Source: Pedobacter sp. MC2016-24 (lineage in GTDB: Bacteria; Bacteroidota; Bacteroidia; Sphingobacteriales; Sphingobacteriaceae). Taken from it: DNA of 64,000 bases. Every line of letters starts with the position of its first letter. Within the stretch, counting starts at the first letter, position 1. Positions 8,668 to 17,090 of the stretch are shown one piece after another. The stretch lies in the NCBI RefSeq assembly GCF_015223055.1, contig NZ_JADFBX010000004.1:310001-374000 (forward strand). The letters are read 5' to 3'. The notes beneath the pieces were generated by a model, which ran no database searches, was not told the origin of the DNA, and worked only from the letters and a program-made list of their open reading frames with translations. The translations under genes and the position numbers were made by a program.

Positions 8668-10032
8668 ATGATCTACAAAAAAGCAAGATTGATCCTGAGT
8701 ACTTTACTCATCCTGATTACACTGAGCAGCGTTGCTCAAAAAAACAGACCTGATATTCATGTTTGGGCGGCCACGCCGCCCATGGGCTGGAACAGCTGGG
8801 ATTGTTTTGGCCCCACAGTTACCGAGGCTGAAGTTAAAGCCAATGCAGATTATATGGCTAAAAATTTAAAATCTTATGGCTGGAATTATGTAGTGGTAGA
8901 CATCCGTTGGTATGTTGGAAATGACAAAGCCCACGGTTACAATGAAACCGATCCAGATTATGTTTTGGATGAGTACGGACGTTTTATGCCAGCGGTCAAC
9001 AGGTTTCCTTCTGCTGCAGGGGGGAAGGGTTTTAAACCGCTTGCTGATTATCTTCATCAGCGGGGATTAAAGTTTGGAATCCATATCATGCGTGGCGTTC
9101 CGGTCATTGCAGTTAAGCAAAATTTACCCATTAAAGGGACCAGTTTAAGGGCAGGTGATATCTATTCGGAAAAAGACCAGTGTAAATGGTTGCATGATAT
9201 GTACACTGTGGTTCCGGGCAAGCCTGGTGCTCAGGAATACTACAATTCTTTATTTGAACTGTATGCATCCTGGGGACTTGACTTTGTCAAGGTTGACGAC
9301 CTTTCTTCGCCAATTTACTTTGCCGAAGAGATTGAGATGATCAGAAAAGCGATTGATCGTACAGGGCGTAAAATTGTTTTGAGCACCTCTCCGGGCGAAA
9401 CCCCGATTGCACATGCCGCACATGTTCAGAAATATGCCAATATGTGGCGTACAGTAGGTGATTTCTGGGACAATTGGAAACAATTGAAGGAACATTTTAA
9501 GGTTTTTGAACGCTGGAACAAATGGCGTGCAGCGGGTGCTTATCCGGATGGTGATATGCTGCCTTTAGGGCGTATTGGCATCCGTGCAGAGCGGGGAAAT
9601 CCAAGAATGACCGGTTTTACAAAAGACGAGCAATATACTTTAATGACCTTATGGAGTATCTTCAAATCTCCCTTAATGTTTGGCGGTAACCTACCCGACA
9701 ACGATCCCTTTACTTTATCGCTTTTGACCAATAAAAATGTCCTCCAGGTGTTAAATCAAAGTGTGAATAACCAACCGTTGTTTACCCGGGAAGATGAAGT
9801 AGCCTGGATTGCCGATGAGCCCGGTACCGGGGCAAAATACCTGGCTTTATTTAATACGGGCGAACAGACCGCTGCTATTCGTATTAAACTGGCAGAATTG
9901 GGATTGAGTAAGGAAGTCATGATCACCGATTTATGGTCGGGCAAAGCGATGGGTAAGTTCTCAGGTGAGTTCGCACCGGAATTAAACAAACATGGCGCAG
10001 GTCTTTATAAAATTGTGCGCATTTTAAAATAG
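8668..10032 (+). CDS. GH27 family glycosidase (alpha-galactosidase-like), secreted
   Basis: The 454-residue protein has a signal peptide ending near SSVAQ (residue 24). The GH27 entry motif TPPMGWNSWDCFG is at about 37-48. A VVVDIRWY strand follows, then LDFVKVDD with the probable nucleophile Asp210. RTVGDFWDNW holds the candidate acid/base Asp265. The block RMTGFTKDEQYTLMTLWSIF and a C-terminal beta-sandwich complete the fold. GH27 enzymes hydrolyse terminal alpha-galactose, or in some members beta-L-arabinopyranose. With arabinan and pectin enzymes next door, either activity would fit side-chain trimming in the periplasm. It is first in an operon: the next gene starts 9 bases after its stop. 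Confidence 0.88.
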   Translation: MIYKKARLILSTLLILITLSSVAQKNRPDIHVWAATPPMGWNSWDCFGPTVTEAEVKANADYMAKNLKSYGWNYVVVDIRWYVGNDKAHGYNETDPDYVLDEYGRFMPAVNRFPSAAGGKGFKPLADYLHQRGLKFGIHIMRGVPVIAVKQNLPIKGTSLRAGDIYSEKDQCKWLHDMYTVVPGKPGAQEYYNSLFELYASWGLDFVKVDDLSSPIYFAEEIEMIRKAIDRTGRKIVLSTSPGETPIAHAAHVQKYANMWRTVGDFWDNWKQLKEHFKVFERWNKWRAAGAYPDGDMLPLGRIGIRAERGNPRMTGFTKDEQYTLMTLWSIFKSPLMFGGNLPDNDPFTLSLLTNKNVLQVLNQSVNNQPLFTREDEVAWIADEPGTGAKYLALFNTGEQTAAIRIKLAELGLSKEVMITDLWSGKAMGKFSGEFAPELNKHGAGLYKIVRILK

Positions 10033-10041
10033 ATATCAGAT

Positions 10042-12621
10042 ATGACCAAAGTTATTTTATTTTTTTTCATGGCTTGGAGTGCACCATTGCTGGCTCAGCA
10101 AACTACCGGGAAAAGCGCTTATTTGTTCACTTATTTTACCGGAAAAGGAACGGATGCTGAGTCTATTCGATTTGCGTTGAGCAAGGACGGCTATAATTTC
10201 AAAGCACTCCATAACAACATGCCGGTTTTAAGTTCAGCGCAGATTAGCAGTACTGGCGGTGTACGCGACCCGCATATTTTACGAGGCGAGGATGGCAGAA
10301 CTTTTTATATGGTTGCCACAGATATGAACGTAGCAAAAAATGGCTGGAATCCGAATCATGCGATGGTGTTGTTGAAATCTAAAGACTTGATAAACTGGAG
10401 CTCAAACATTGTCAATATTCCTGCATTATTTCCTGAACTGTCGGCCGTTACCAAGGTATGGGCTCCACAAACGATTTACGATGTGAAAAAGGGCAAATAT
10501 ATGATCTATTGGTCTATGAGTTTTGGTAAAGATCCCATCAAAATATATTATGCCTATGCCAAGTCCGATTTTAGCGGATTAGAGACTACACCGAAACAGC
10601 TGTTTTTTAGTCCGGATAATACTTCCTGCCTGGACGGAGATCTCATTTTTAAGGATGGCAAGTATCATTTGTTTATGAAAGCTACCGGAAAAACGCCTGG
10701 AATTAAACAGGCCATATCTGACCAACTGACGGAAGGCTATGTCTTGATTGATAAGCGCCTGGAGCAAACGGAACAGGATGTAGAGGGCTCTGGCGTGTTT
10801 AAATTGAACAATTCGGATACCTGGATTTTAATGTATGATCTGTACAGAACGGGTAAATATCAGTTTACGAAGAGCAAGGATCTGGTAAATTTCAGCGCTA
10901 TTGACAATGAAGTATCGATGGATTTCCTTCCGCGTCATGGAACTGTAATTGCTATAACTGCAAAAGAAGAGCAATCGCTTCGCAACAAATGGGAGCAGAA
11001 GTTGAACAAAACTGAGTCAGCTGCGGTGATCAATGTAGACTTAAACGGTGAAATTGGTGAAATGAAACCAATTTGGGCCTGGTTTGGATACGATGAGCCG
11101 AATTATACCTATATGAAAGACGGGAAAAAGCTGCTTTCAGAAATTGCGGCTTTGAGCCCGGTCCCGGTATATGTACGCGCGCACAATTTACTTACTTCTG
11201 GTGATGGTACACCTGCGTTAAAATGGGGTTCTACCAATATCTATACAGAAGATGCACAAGGTAATCCGATTTATAACTACAAAATTGTGGACAGTATTTT
11301 TGATACGTATATAAAGCGGGGTATGAAGCCGCTGGCACAAATTGGTTTTATGCCTGAGGCACTTTCTACACATCCCCAACCCTATCAGCACCAATGGAAG
11401 CCGGGAATGTCTTACAATACAATTGAAACGGGTTGGGCTTATCCGCCTAAAGATTATGGGAAATGGGCTGAACTTGTTTATCAATGGGTTAAACATTGTG
11501 TTTCACGTTACGGAAAAGCGGAGGTGGAAAGCTGGTATTGGGAGGTTTGGAACGAAGCGAACGGGGCTTATTGGAAAGGCACGCAAGCTGAATTTTTTAA
11601 ATTGTACGATTATGCCGCGGACGGGCTGAAACGGGCCCTGCCGACGGCTAAAATAGGTGGGCCAAATGTTACTGGTGGCGGAATGAAATATCTCGACGCC
11701 TTTATCAGGCATTGTTTAAGAGATACCAATTATGCAACCGGAAAAATTGGTGCGCCATTGGATCTCCTGCTTTTTCATGCCAAGGGATCACCCAGGGTTG
11801 TTGATGGAAATGTAGTGATGAATATCAGGCAGCAGCTTCGAAATATTGCTGATAATTTTAAAGTGATCGGCGCCTATCCTGAACTGAAGGGAATCCCTGT
11901 GGTATTGGGGGAGTCTGACCCTGAAGGTTGTGCAGCCTGTGGAATGAGCACCAATCCTGAAAATGCCTATCGGAACGGAACCCTGTATTCGAGTTATACT
12001 GCTGCCGCTTTTGCCAGGAAATATCTGCTGGCAGACCTTTATGATAAAAACCTGATCGGTGCAGTGAGCTGGTCTTTTGAGTTTGAAGATCAACCCTGGT
12101 TTGCTGGTTTTAGGGATTTGGCTACCAATGGGGTGGATAAGCCAGTTTTGAATGTTTTCAGAATGTATGGCATGATGCATGGTAAGCGGGTAAAAGCAGA
12201 AAGTAACCGGATGTATTCCCTTAAATCTGTACTGGATTCGAGTATCCGTTCCGGTCAGACTGATATTGGCGTAATGGCAAGCAAAGCCGCCCAGACAGCG
12301 GGAGTAATGGTGTGGAACTATCATGATGAAGACGTAACCGGCAAGCCAGAAGTTGTTACCGTTAACATCTCAGCGATACCAGGGCGGACGTTTTCATTCA
12401 CAGAATACCGGATTGATGATAAACACAGCAATTCTTATGAATTGTGGAAAAAATTAGGCTCACCACAAAATCCAACAGCTGCACAAATTGCGCAGCTGGA
12501 GAAAGGAGGGCAGTTGCAGAGCATTGGTAAAACCCTGAAAAGAACTGCTGTTGATGGAAATTTTACAGTCAACATCTCACTACCCAGACAGGGTGTTTCT
12601 TTGTTAAAATTAGATTGGTAG
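10042..12621 (+). CDS. Two-domain glycoside hydrolase, GH43 fused to GH39
   Basis: The 859 residues begin with a signal peptide ending near LLAQQ (residue 20). Residues about 25-300 form a GH43-type five-bladed propeller: base Asp76 in GGVRDPHIL, the modulating Asp in SCLDGDLIF (198/200) and acid Glu248 in DVEGSGVF. Residues about 330-859 match GH39: WNEAN with acid/base Glu505, nucleophile Glu624 in VVLGESDPEG, then a beta-sandwich tail. GH43 enzymes usually remove arabinofuranose or xylose, and GH39 enzymes are often beta-xylosidases. Both active sites look intact, so one polypeptide may cut two linkages. It is second in the operon, 7 bases before the GH127/GH146 gene. I have not seen this architecture often. 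Confidence 0.85.
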   Translation: MTKVILFFFMAWSAPLLAQQTTGKSAYLFTYFTGKGTDAESIRFALSKDGYNFKALHNNMPVLSSAQISSTGGVRDPHILRGEDGRTFYMVATDMNVAKNGWNPNHAMVLLKSKDLINWSSNIVNIPALFPELSAVTKVWAPQTIYDVKKGKYMIYWSMSFGKDPIKIYYAYAKSDFSGLETTPKQLFFSPDNTSCLDGDLIFKDGKYHLFMKATGKTPGIKQAISDQLTEGYVLIDKRLEQTEQDVEGSGVFKLNNSDTWILMYDLYRTGKYQFTKSKDLVNFSAIDNEVSMDFLPRHGTVIAITAKEEQSLRNKWEQKLNKTESAAVINVDLNGEIGEMKPIWAWFGYDEPNYTYMKDGKKLLSEIAALSPVPVYVRAHNLLTSGDGTPALKWGSTNIYTEDAQGNPIYNYKIVDSIFDTYIKRGMKPLAQIGFMPEALSTHPQPYQHQWKPGMSYNTIETGWAYPPKDYGKWAELVYQWVKHCVSRYGKAEVESWYWEVWNEANGAYWKGTQAEFFKLYDYAADGLKRALPTAKIGGPNVTGGGMKYLDAFIRHCLRDTNYATGKIGAPLDLLLFHAKGSPRVVDGNVVMNIRQQLRNIADNFKVIGAYPELKGIPVVLGESDPEGCAACGMSTNPENAYRNGTLYSSYTAAAFARKYLLADLYDKNLIGAVSWSFEFEDQPWFAGFRDLATNGVDKPVLNVFRMYGMMHGKRVKAESNRMYSLKSVLDSSIRSGQTDIGVMASKAAQTAGVMVWNYHDEDVTGKPEVVTVNISAIPGRTFSFTEYRIDDKHSNSYELWKKLGSPQNPTAAQIAQLEKGGQLQSIGKTLKRTAVDGNFTVNISLPRQGVSLLKLDW

Positions 12622-12628
12622 GTTCATC

Positions 12629-14980
12629 ATGAAGAGATTGTTTTTTTATGCCTGTTTGTTGTTGGGCACTGGGTTTTCCAGTCATGGACAAAGTGGTTTA
12701 CAGGCATTTCCTTTGGCTGACGTAAGGTTATTGGAAAGTCCGTTTAAAGCCGCCCAGCAAACCGACATGAAATACCTGTTGGCACTTGATTGCGACCGGC
12801 TGCTGGCTCCATTTTTAAGAGAAGCCGGGCTGGAGGCCAAGCTGAAAAGCTATGGAAACTGGGAAAATTCAGGTTTAGATGGGCATATTGGCGGACACTA
12901 TCTTTCTGCTTTGTCTGAAATGTATGCTGCAACGGGTAATGTGGAATTGAAAAAACGTCTGGATTACATGTTGGACTGGCTGGAAAAATGTCAGCTAAAA
13001 AATGGCAATGGTTATGTTGGCGGCATACCTGGTAGTCGCGAACTTTGGGATGCCGTGGAAGCCGGGAAGGCCGACGCCGGTAGCTTCTCTTTAAGTAACA
13101 GGTGGGTGCCATGGTATAACATCCATAAACTATATGCAGGTTTAATTGATGCGTATCAATTGACCGGAAATGAACAGGCTAAAAGGATATTACTGAAGCT
13201 TTCTGATTGGTGTTTGAAAATAACATCTGGGATGTCTGATGCACAAATGCAGCAAATGCTTAAAACTGAACATGGCGGAATGAATGAAGTTTTCGCGGAT
13301 GTTGCTGCGCTAAGCAATGACCAGCGGTATTTGCAAATGGCACGCAGGTTCTCACATCGTGCCATACTCAATCCTTTATTGCATCATGTCGATTCGCTAA
13401 ATGGTCTGCATGCCAATACCCAAATCCCGAAGGTGATCGGTTTTATGCGGATTGCCGAGGTTGGGAAGGATGCCGGCTGGAAAGATGCTGCTGATTTTTT
13501 CTGGAATACAGTGGTTGATCACCGTACGGTGTCTATTGGCGGAAACAGTGTAAGCGAGCATTTTAATCCCACAAATAATTTTTCGTCGATGATGGAAAGC
13601 AGGGAGGGCCCTGAAACCTGTAACAGTTACAATATGCTTAAACTGAGCAAGCATCTGTTTCTTTACAGCAAAGATGCCAAATACATGGATTATTATGAGC
13701 GTACAACTTATAACCACATTTTGTCTTCTCAGCATCCGGATGGTGGTTTTGTGTATTTTACCCCGATGCGCCCCCGGCATTACCGTGTTTATTCGCAACC
13801 ACAAGAAGGCTTCTGGTGCTGTGTGGGCTCAGGCTTAGAAAACCATGGAAAGTATGGGGAACTGATTTATGCACAGGACCAGAAAGATTTATATGTGAAC
13901 CTTTATCTGCCATCGGTGCTGCAGTGGAAAGCACGAAACCTGAGCATTACCCAACAGACACGTTTTCCATTTGAGGAACAAAGTACTTTAACTGTGGAGC
14001 TGAAAAAACCACAAGATTTTGCCATTAAATTCAGGTATCCGGCCTGGGTTGAAGCGGGTAAACTGCAAATCCTGGTCAACAAGAAAGCTGTAAAAGTAAA
14101 GCGGGATGAACATGGATATGCCGCGGTGCGTAAGCTTTGGCAGGATGGGGATGTCATCACTATAGTGTTGCCTATGCAAACCAAGGCAGAAATCCTGCCA
14201 GACCAATCGGATTGGGTTTCTTTTGTACATGGTCCGATTGTGCTTGCTGCCATCACAGACACGACTGGATTGACTGGCTTACATGCCGATGGCAGCAGAA
14301 TGGGGCATGTGGCCAGTGGCCCGCTTTATCCCATCCAGGACGCACCTTTATTGGTCACAGAAAATCGGGACTTCGCTGGTAAAATAAAACCGGTCAAAAA
14401 TAAAGCCTTTACATTTTCAGCGGCATCGTTGATTGTTCAACCTCAATATCAAAACCTGGAAATGATTCCCTTTTATCAGGTTCATGATGCGCGGTATATG
14501 ATTTACTGGCCATTTACCAATCAGGCCCAGTTGCGCACTCGTCAGGCATTGATCAAATCGCAGGAAGAAGCCAGGTTAGGGCTGGATGCAATTACAGTAG
14601 ATCAGGTGAGTGTAGGCGAACAGCAGCCAGAGTCTGACCATCGGTTTAAAGGGGAAAGAACAGAAAATGGAGTGTTTAAAGACCGTCATTACCGATCAGC
14701 CAAAGGTTTTTTCAGTTATGTGCTGAAAAACCCAGGTAAGAATGCAGTTAAACTTAGTTTTACCTATTTTGATGGGGAAAAGCAGGGCGACTTCGACCTC
14801 CTGGTTAATGGTGTTTTGTTACAATCTTTTAAAATGGAGGGCAAGGGAGCACAGTTTGCAGATACCGTACTTCCTTTGCCTGATGAGTTAAAAACGCAGC
14901 AAACTTTAGAGGTGGTATTTAAAGCTAAACCGGGTCGCAGCACATCCAATATTTTTGAGCTTAGGTTGCTCGATCAATAG
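12629..14980 (+). CDS. GH127/GH146-type beta-L-arabinofuranosidase (DUF1680)
   Basis: The 783-residue secreted protein has a signal peptide to about residue 20. The (alpha/alpha)6 catalytic domain carries the zinc-site pattern Glu329 and Cys331 in GPETCNSYNMLKL and Cys397-Cys398 in GFWCCVGSG. This is the same E-x-C...C-C arrangement as Glu338, Cys340, Cys417 and Cys418 of Bifidobacterium HypBA1. The wording around ETCNSYNMLKL is closer to what I know of GH146. The C-terminal part (about 530-783) is beta-sandwich-like. The expected activity is release of beta-linked L-arabinofuranose from pectic arabinan or arabinogalactan. It is last in the GH27 operon and ends 17 bases before the convergent cupin gene. 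Confidence 0.85.
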   Translation: MKRLFFYACLLLGTGFSSHGQSGLQAFPLADVRLLESPFKAAQQTDMKYLLALDCDRLLAPFLREAGLEAKLKSYGNWENSGLDGHIGGHYLSALSEMYAATGNVELKKRLDYMLDWLEKCQLKNGNGYVGGIPGSRELWDAVEAGKADAGSFSLSNRWVPWYNIHKLYAGLIDAYQLTGNEQAKRILLKLSDWCLKITSGMSDAQMQQMLKTEHGGMNEVFADVAALSNDQRYLQMARRFSHRAILNPLLHHVDSLNGLHANTQIPKVIGFMRIAEVGKDAGWKDAADFFWNTVVDHRTVSIGGNSVSEHFNPTNNFSSMMESREGPETCNSYNMLKLSKHLFLYSKDAKYMDYYERTTYNHILSSQHPDGGFVYFTPMRPRHYRVYSQPQEGFWCCVGSGLENHGKYGELIYAQDQKDLYVNLYLPSVLQWKARNLSITQQTRFPFEEQSTLTVELKKPQDFAIKFRYPAWVEAGKLQILVNKKAVKVKRDEHGYAAVRKLWQDGDVITIVLPMQTKAEILPDQSDWVSFVHGPIVLAAITDTTGLTGLHADGSRMGHVASGPLYPIQDAPLLVTENRDFAGKIKPVKNKAFTFSAASLIVQPQYQNLEMIPFYQVHDARYMIYWPFTNQAQLRTRQALIKSQEEARLGLDAITVDQVSVGEQQPESDHRFKGERTENGVFKDRHYRSAKGFFSYVLKNPGKNAVKLSFTYFDGEKQGDFDLLVNGVLLQSFKMEGKGAQFADTVLPLPDELKTQQTLEVVFKAKPGRSTSNIFELRLLDQ

Positions 14981-14997
14981 CATTGCTTCATGTTTGA

Positions 14998-15483
14998 TTA
15001 TTTCGTTTGCCGGGCATCAAGCAATACGGCAAGTTGTATACAACCTGTATTAGTTCTGTTGCTCCAGGCATGATTTGTACCTCGCTGTATAACTACATCA
15101 CCTGCTTTTAATAAGGTTTCTTCTTCTTCAAGAATTAGCCAGATCTCTCCGGATAAAATGATGATGTAATCCAAAGTGTCTGTTTGATGCATTAGCGGAT
15201 GAGGCATGCCTGCTTTGATTTCGATACCCAGGTCCTGATCTGGCGGAATGTGGACATAGCGAAAATATGAACCATTAACAGGAGTAACCGGTAATGCTGT
15301 ATTCTCTGTTTGTACAAGAGCAGAAAGGTCGACAGGCATGGTATCTGTTGTCCACAGGTCAGAAATAATCAATCCCGGGTAGTGTTCAGATACATTGCCA
15401 ACCACTTCGTCTGCTGTAATTACGGATTTACCGTTTCTGATCCCTGTCAGGATACGGCGTGGAATTTTTGGAAATTCATTCAT
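14998..15483 (-). CDS. Cupin-domain protein
   Basis: The 161-residue protein has a single C-terminal cupin barrel. PHPLMHQTDTLDYIIILSGE is the first cupin motif and GDVVIQRGTNHAWSN the second, with metal-ligand candidates His, Glu and His. The N-terminal 60 residues are beta-rich without a known name. Such proteins bind small molecules or act as isomerases or dioxygenases; the activity here is unknown. It is transcribed divergently from an HxlR-type regulator across a 77-base gap holding a perfect palindrome, so it is the probable target of that regulator. A TAAATTTG -7 element on the minus strand (15495-15488) ends only 4 bases before the start codon. Confidence 0.82.
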   Translation of the reverse strand: MNEFPKIPRRILTGIRNGKSVITADEVVGNVSEHYPGLIISDLWTTDTMPVDLSALVQTENTALPVTPVNGSYFRYVHIPPDQDLGIEIKAGMPHPLMHQTDTLDYIIILSGEIWLILEEEETLLKAGDVVIQRGTNHAWSNRTNTGCIQLAVLLDARQTK

Positions 15484-15509
15484 CGGGCAAATTTACCGGC
15501 AAAATCATT

Positions 15510-15541
15510 TAAATTTGGCACTGGTAACCTTGAGGTTACCA
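15510..15541 (+). promoter_or_regulatory. hxlR promoter -7 element and palindromic operator
   Basis: TAAATTTG at 15510-15517 fits the Bacteroidota -7 element for the plus-strand regulator. Five bases later TGGTAACC-TTGA-GGTTACCA (15522-15541) is a perfect 8-bp inverted repeat. It would cover the transcription start and lies between the two divergent genes. This is where an autoregulating HxlR dimer would be expected to bind; binding itself is an inference. Confidence 0.65.
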
Positions 15542-15560
15542 CTAAGTATACAGGGTTAAG

Positions 15561-15920
15561 ATGGAAGCAAATCAAAGAACGGGAAAGTGTAAGTCGGAAT
15601 TTATGGCTTTACAGGATAGTTTAGAGATTCTTGGGGGCAAATGGAAATTATTGATCGTGCATTACCTGGCTCAAAGAACTGCTGAGGAAAATACCTTCAA
15701 AAATATGCAACGTGGTATTCCGGGCATCTCTGCAAAAATGCTATCCAAAGAATTGAAGGATTTGGAGTTAAACTTGATGGTAAGCAAAGAACAGCCTGGT
15801 TTGAAAACATCAACAGCAAGCTATAGCATTACCACATATGGTAAAAAAGTAATGCCTGTGACAGATGTGCTGATTAACTGGGGGCTGCAGCACCGCCTGA
15901 TGATTAAGGAAAACGGTTAA
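15561..15920 (+). CDS. HxlR-family winged-helix regulator
   Basis: The 119-residue protein has the HxlR core. It starts with an early Cys (GKCKSEFMALQDSLEILGGKW cannot be quoted in full, but the ILGGKWKLLIVHYL helix is diagnostic). Next come MQRGIPGISAKMLSKELKDLE as recognition helix region and the wing near TASYSITTYGKK. HxlR proteins are small DNA-binding dimers that often sense thiol-reactive or electrophilic compounds through the N-terminal Cys. It is divergent from the cupin gene with a perfect palindrome between them, so it probably controls both. The ATG at 15561 fits the promoter position. Confidence 0.88.
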   Translation: MEANQRTGKCKSEFMALQDSLEILGGKWKLLIVHYLAQRTAEENTFKNMQRGIPGISAKMLSKELKDLELNLMVSKEQPGLKTSTASYSITTYGKKVMPVTDVLINWGLQHRLMIKENG

Positions 15921-16021
15921 AACTATAGTTTTTCTCGGCAACGATTGCGCAAATTATTTTTCACATTTTTCAAGATCAATGAAGCAAACTTCGTATGATT
16001 GCTGAACCAAATTTAAATCCT

Positions 16022-17083
16022 ATGCGCATTTGTGTTAGCAAAAAACAATCGATTGACTTCATTGCTGATTTTCTTGAAAAGAGGCTTCAGACGTTGTGTA
16101 CGCTGTTTCTGTTGGGCATGAGCCTGGCCGGTGTTGCGCAACAAAAATACCCCGAAACACTTACGGTTTCGCAAGATGGAAAAGGGGATTACAAAACGAT
16201 TCAGGAAGCTGTGAACTCGGTCCGAGATCTGGGAAAGAAAGAAGTGAAGATCTATATCCGCAAAGGAGTTTATCGGGAAAAACTGGTTATTCCTTCGTGG
16301 AAAACGAACATTTCGTTCATTGGCGAAGATGCCTCGAATACCATCATTACCAATGCGGATTATTCCGGTAAAGTTTATTCCGGAGGTAAAGATATTTACG
16401 GGTTGGATAAGTTTAGCACTTATACTTCTTACACAGTATTGGTACAGGGGGATGGTTTTTCCGCTCAAAATTTAACTATTGAGAATACATCAGGAAAGGT
16501 TGGGCAGGCGGTTGCTTTACATGTAGAAGGGGACCGGATATTGCTGAAAAACTGCCGTATTTTAGGGAATCAGGATACGCTTTTTACGGCGACTGCAAAT
16601 AGCAGACAGTATTATTTAAACTGTTATGTTGAAGGGACTACTGACTTTATTTTTGGTGAGGCCACAGCTGTATTTCAAAGCTGTACGATAAAAAGCCTAA
16701 GTAACTCTTACATTACTGCTGCGGCCACCCGGGAAGGTCAGAAATTTGGATATGTTTTTTTTGATTGCAAATTGATTGCCGATAGTGGGGTGAACAAAGT
16801 GTTTTTGGGCAGGCCATGGCGGCCTTATGCGCGGACGGTTTGGATCAGAACGTCGATGGGCGGACACATTGTACCGGAGGGCTGGTACCACTGGCCAGGA
16901 GACAGTATGTTTCCAAATAAGGAAAAGACCACGTATTATGCAGAATACCAAAGTACTGGGCCAGGAGCTCCTGCTTCGGGTAGAATTGGCTGGTCGAAGC
17001 AATTGAGCAGCAGCGAAGCGAAAGTATATACTTTGAACAATATTTTTAACCATGCGCATCCCTGGATGCCAAACATCAAGTAA
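16022..17083 (+). CDS. Pectin methylesterase, CE8 family
   Basis: The enzyme removes methyl esters from homogalacturonan. The right-handed beta-helix motifs are all visible: GQAVALHVEGD, GNQDTLFTA with the first catalytic Asp, TTDFIFGEATAVF with the second, and LGRPWRPYARTVW with the substrate-binding Arg. The N-terminus is uncertain. ATG 15995 or 16022 both leave a polar stretch before the hydrophobic signal core CTLFLLGMSLAGVAQ. I chose 16022 as the shorter version (353 residues). Secretion to the periplasm or outside is inferred. The next gene begins 7 bases after the stop, so pectinesterase and GH43 form one transcription unit. Confidence 0.9.
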   Translation: MRICVSKKQSIDFIADFLEKRLQTLCTLFLLGMSLAGVAQQKYPETLTVSQDGKGDYKTIQEAVNSVRDLGKKEVKIYIRKGVYREKLVIPSWKTNISFIGEDASNTIITNADYSGKVYSGGKDIYGLDKFSTYTSYTVLVQGDGFSAQNLTIENTSGKVGQAVALHVEGDRILLKNCRILGNQDTLFTATANSRQYYLNCYVEGTTDFIFGEATAVFQSCTIKSLSNSYITAAATREGQKFGYVFFDCKLIADSGVNKVFLGRPWRPYARTVWIRTSMGGHIVPEGWYHWPGDSMFPNKEKTTYYAEYQSTGPGAPASGRIGWSKQLSSSEAKVYTLNNIFNHAHPWMPNIK

Positions 17084-17090
17084 TCTAATC

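Noticed and set aside
11788..12324. Minus-strand open frame of 178 codons opposite the GH43-GH39 gene
   Set aside because: It lies wholly inside a conserved GH39 domain in antisense and has no supporting motif.
15934..15956. GCAA-CGA-TTGC in the region before the pectinesterase gene
   Set aside because: Only a 4-bp inverted repeat; too short to claim an operator.
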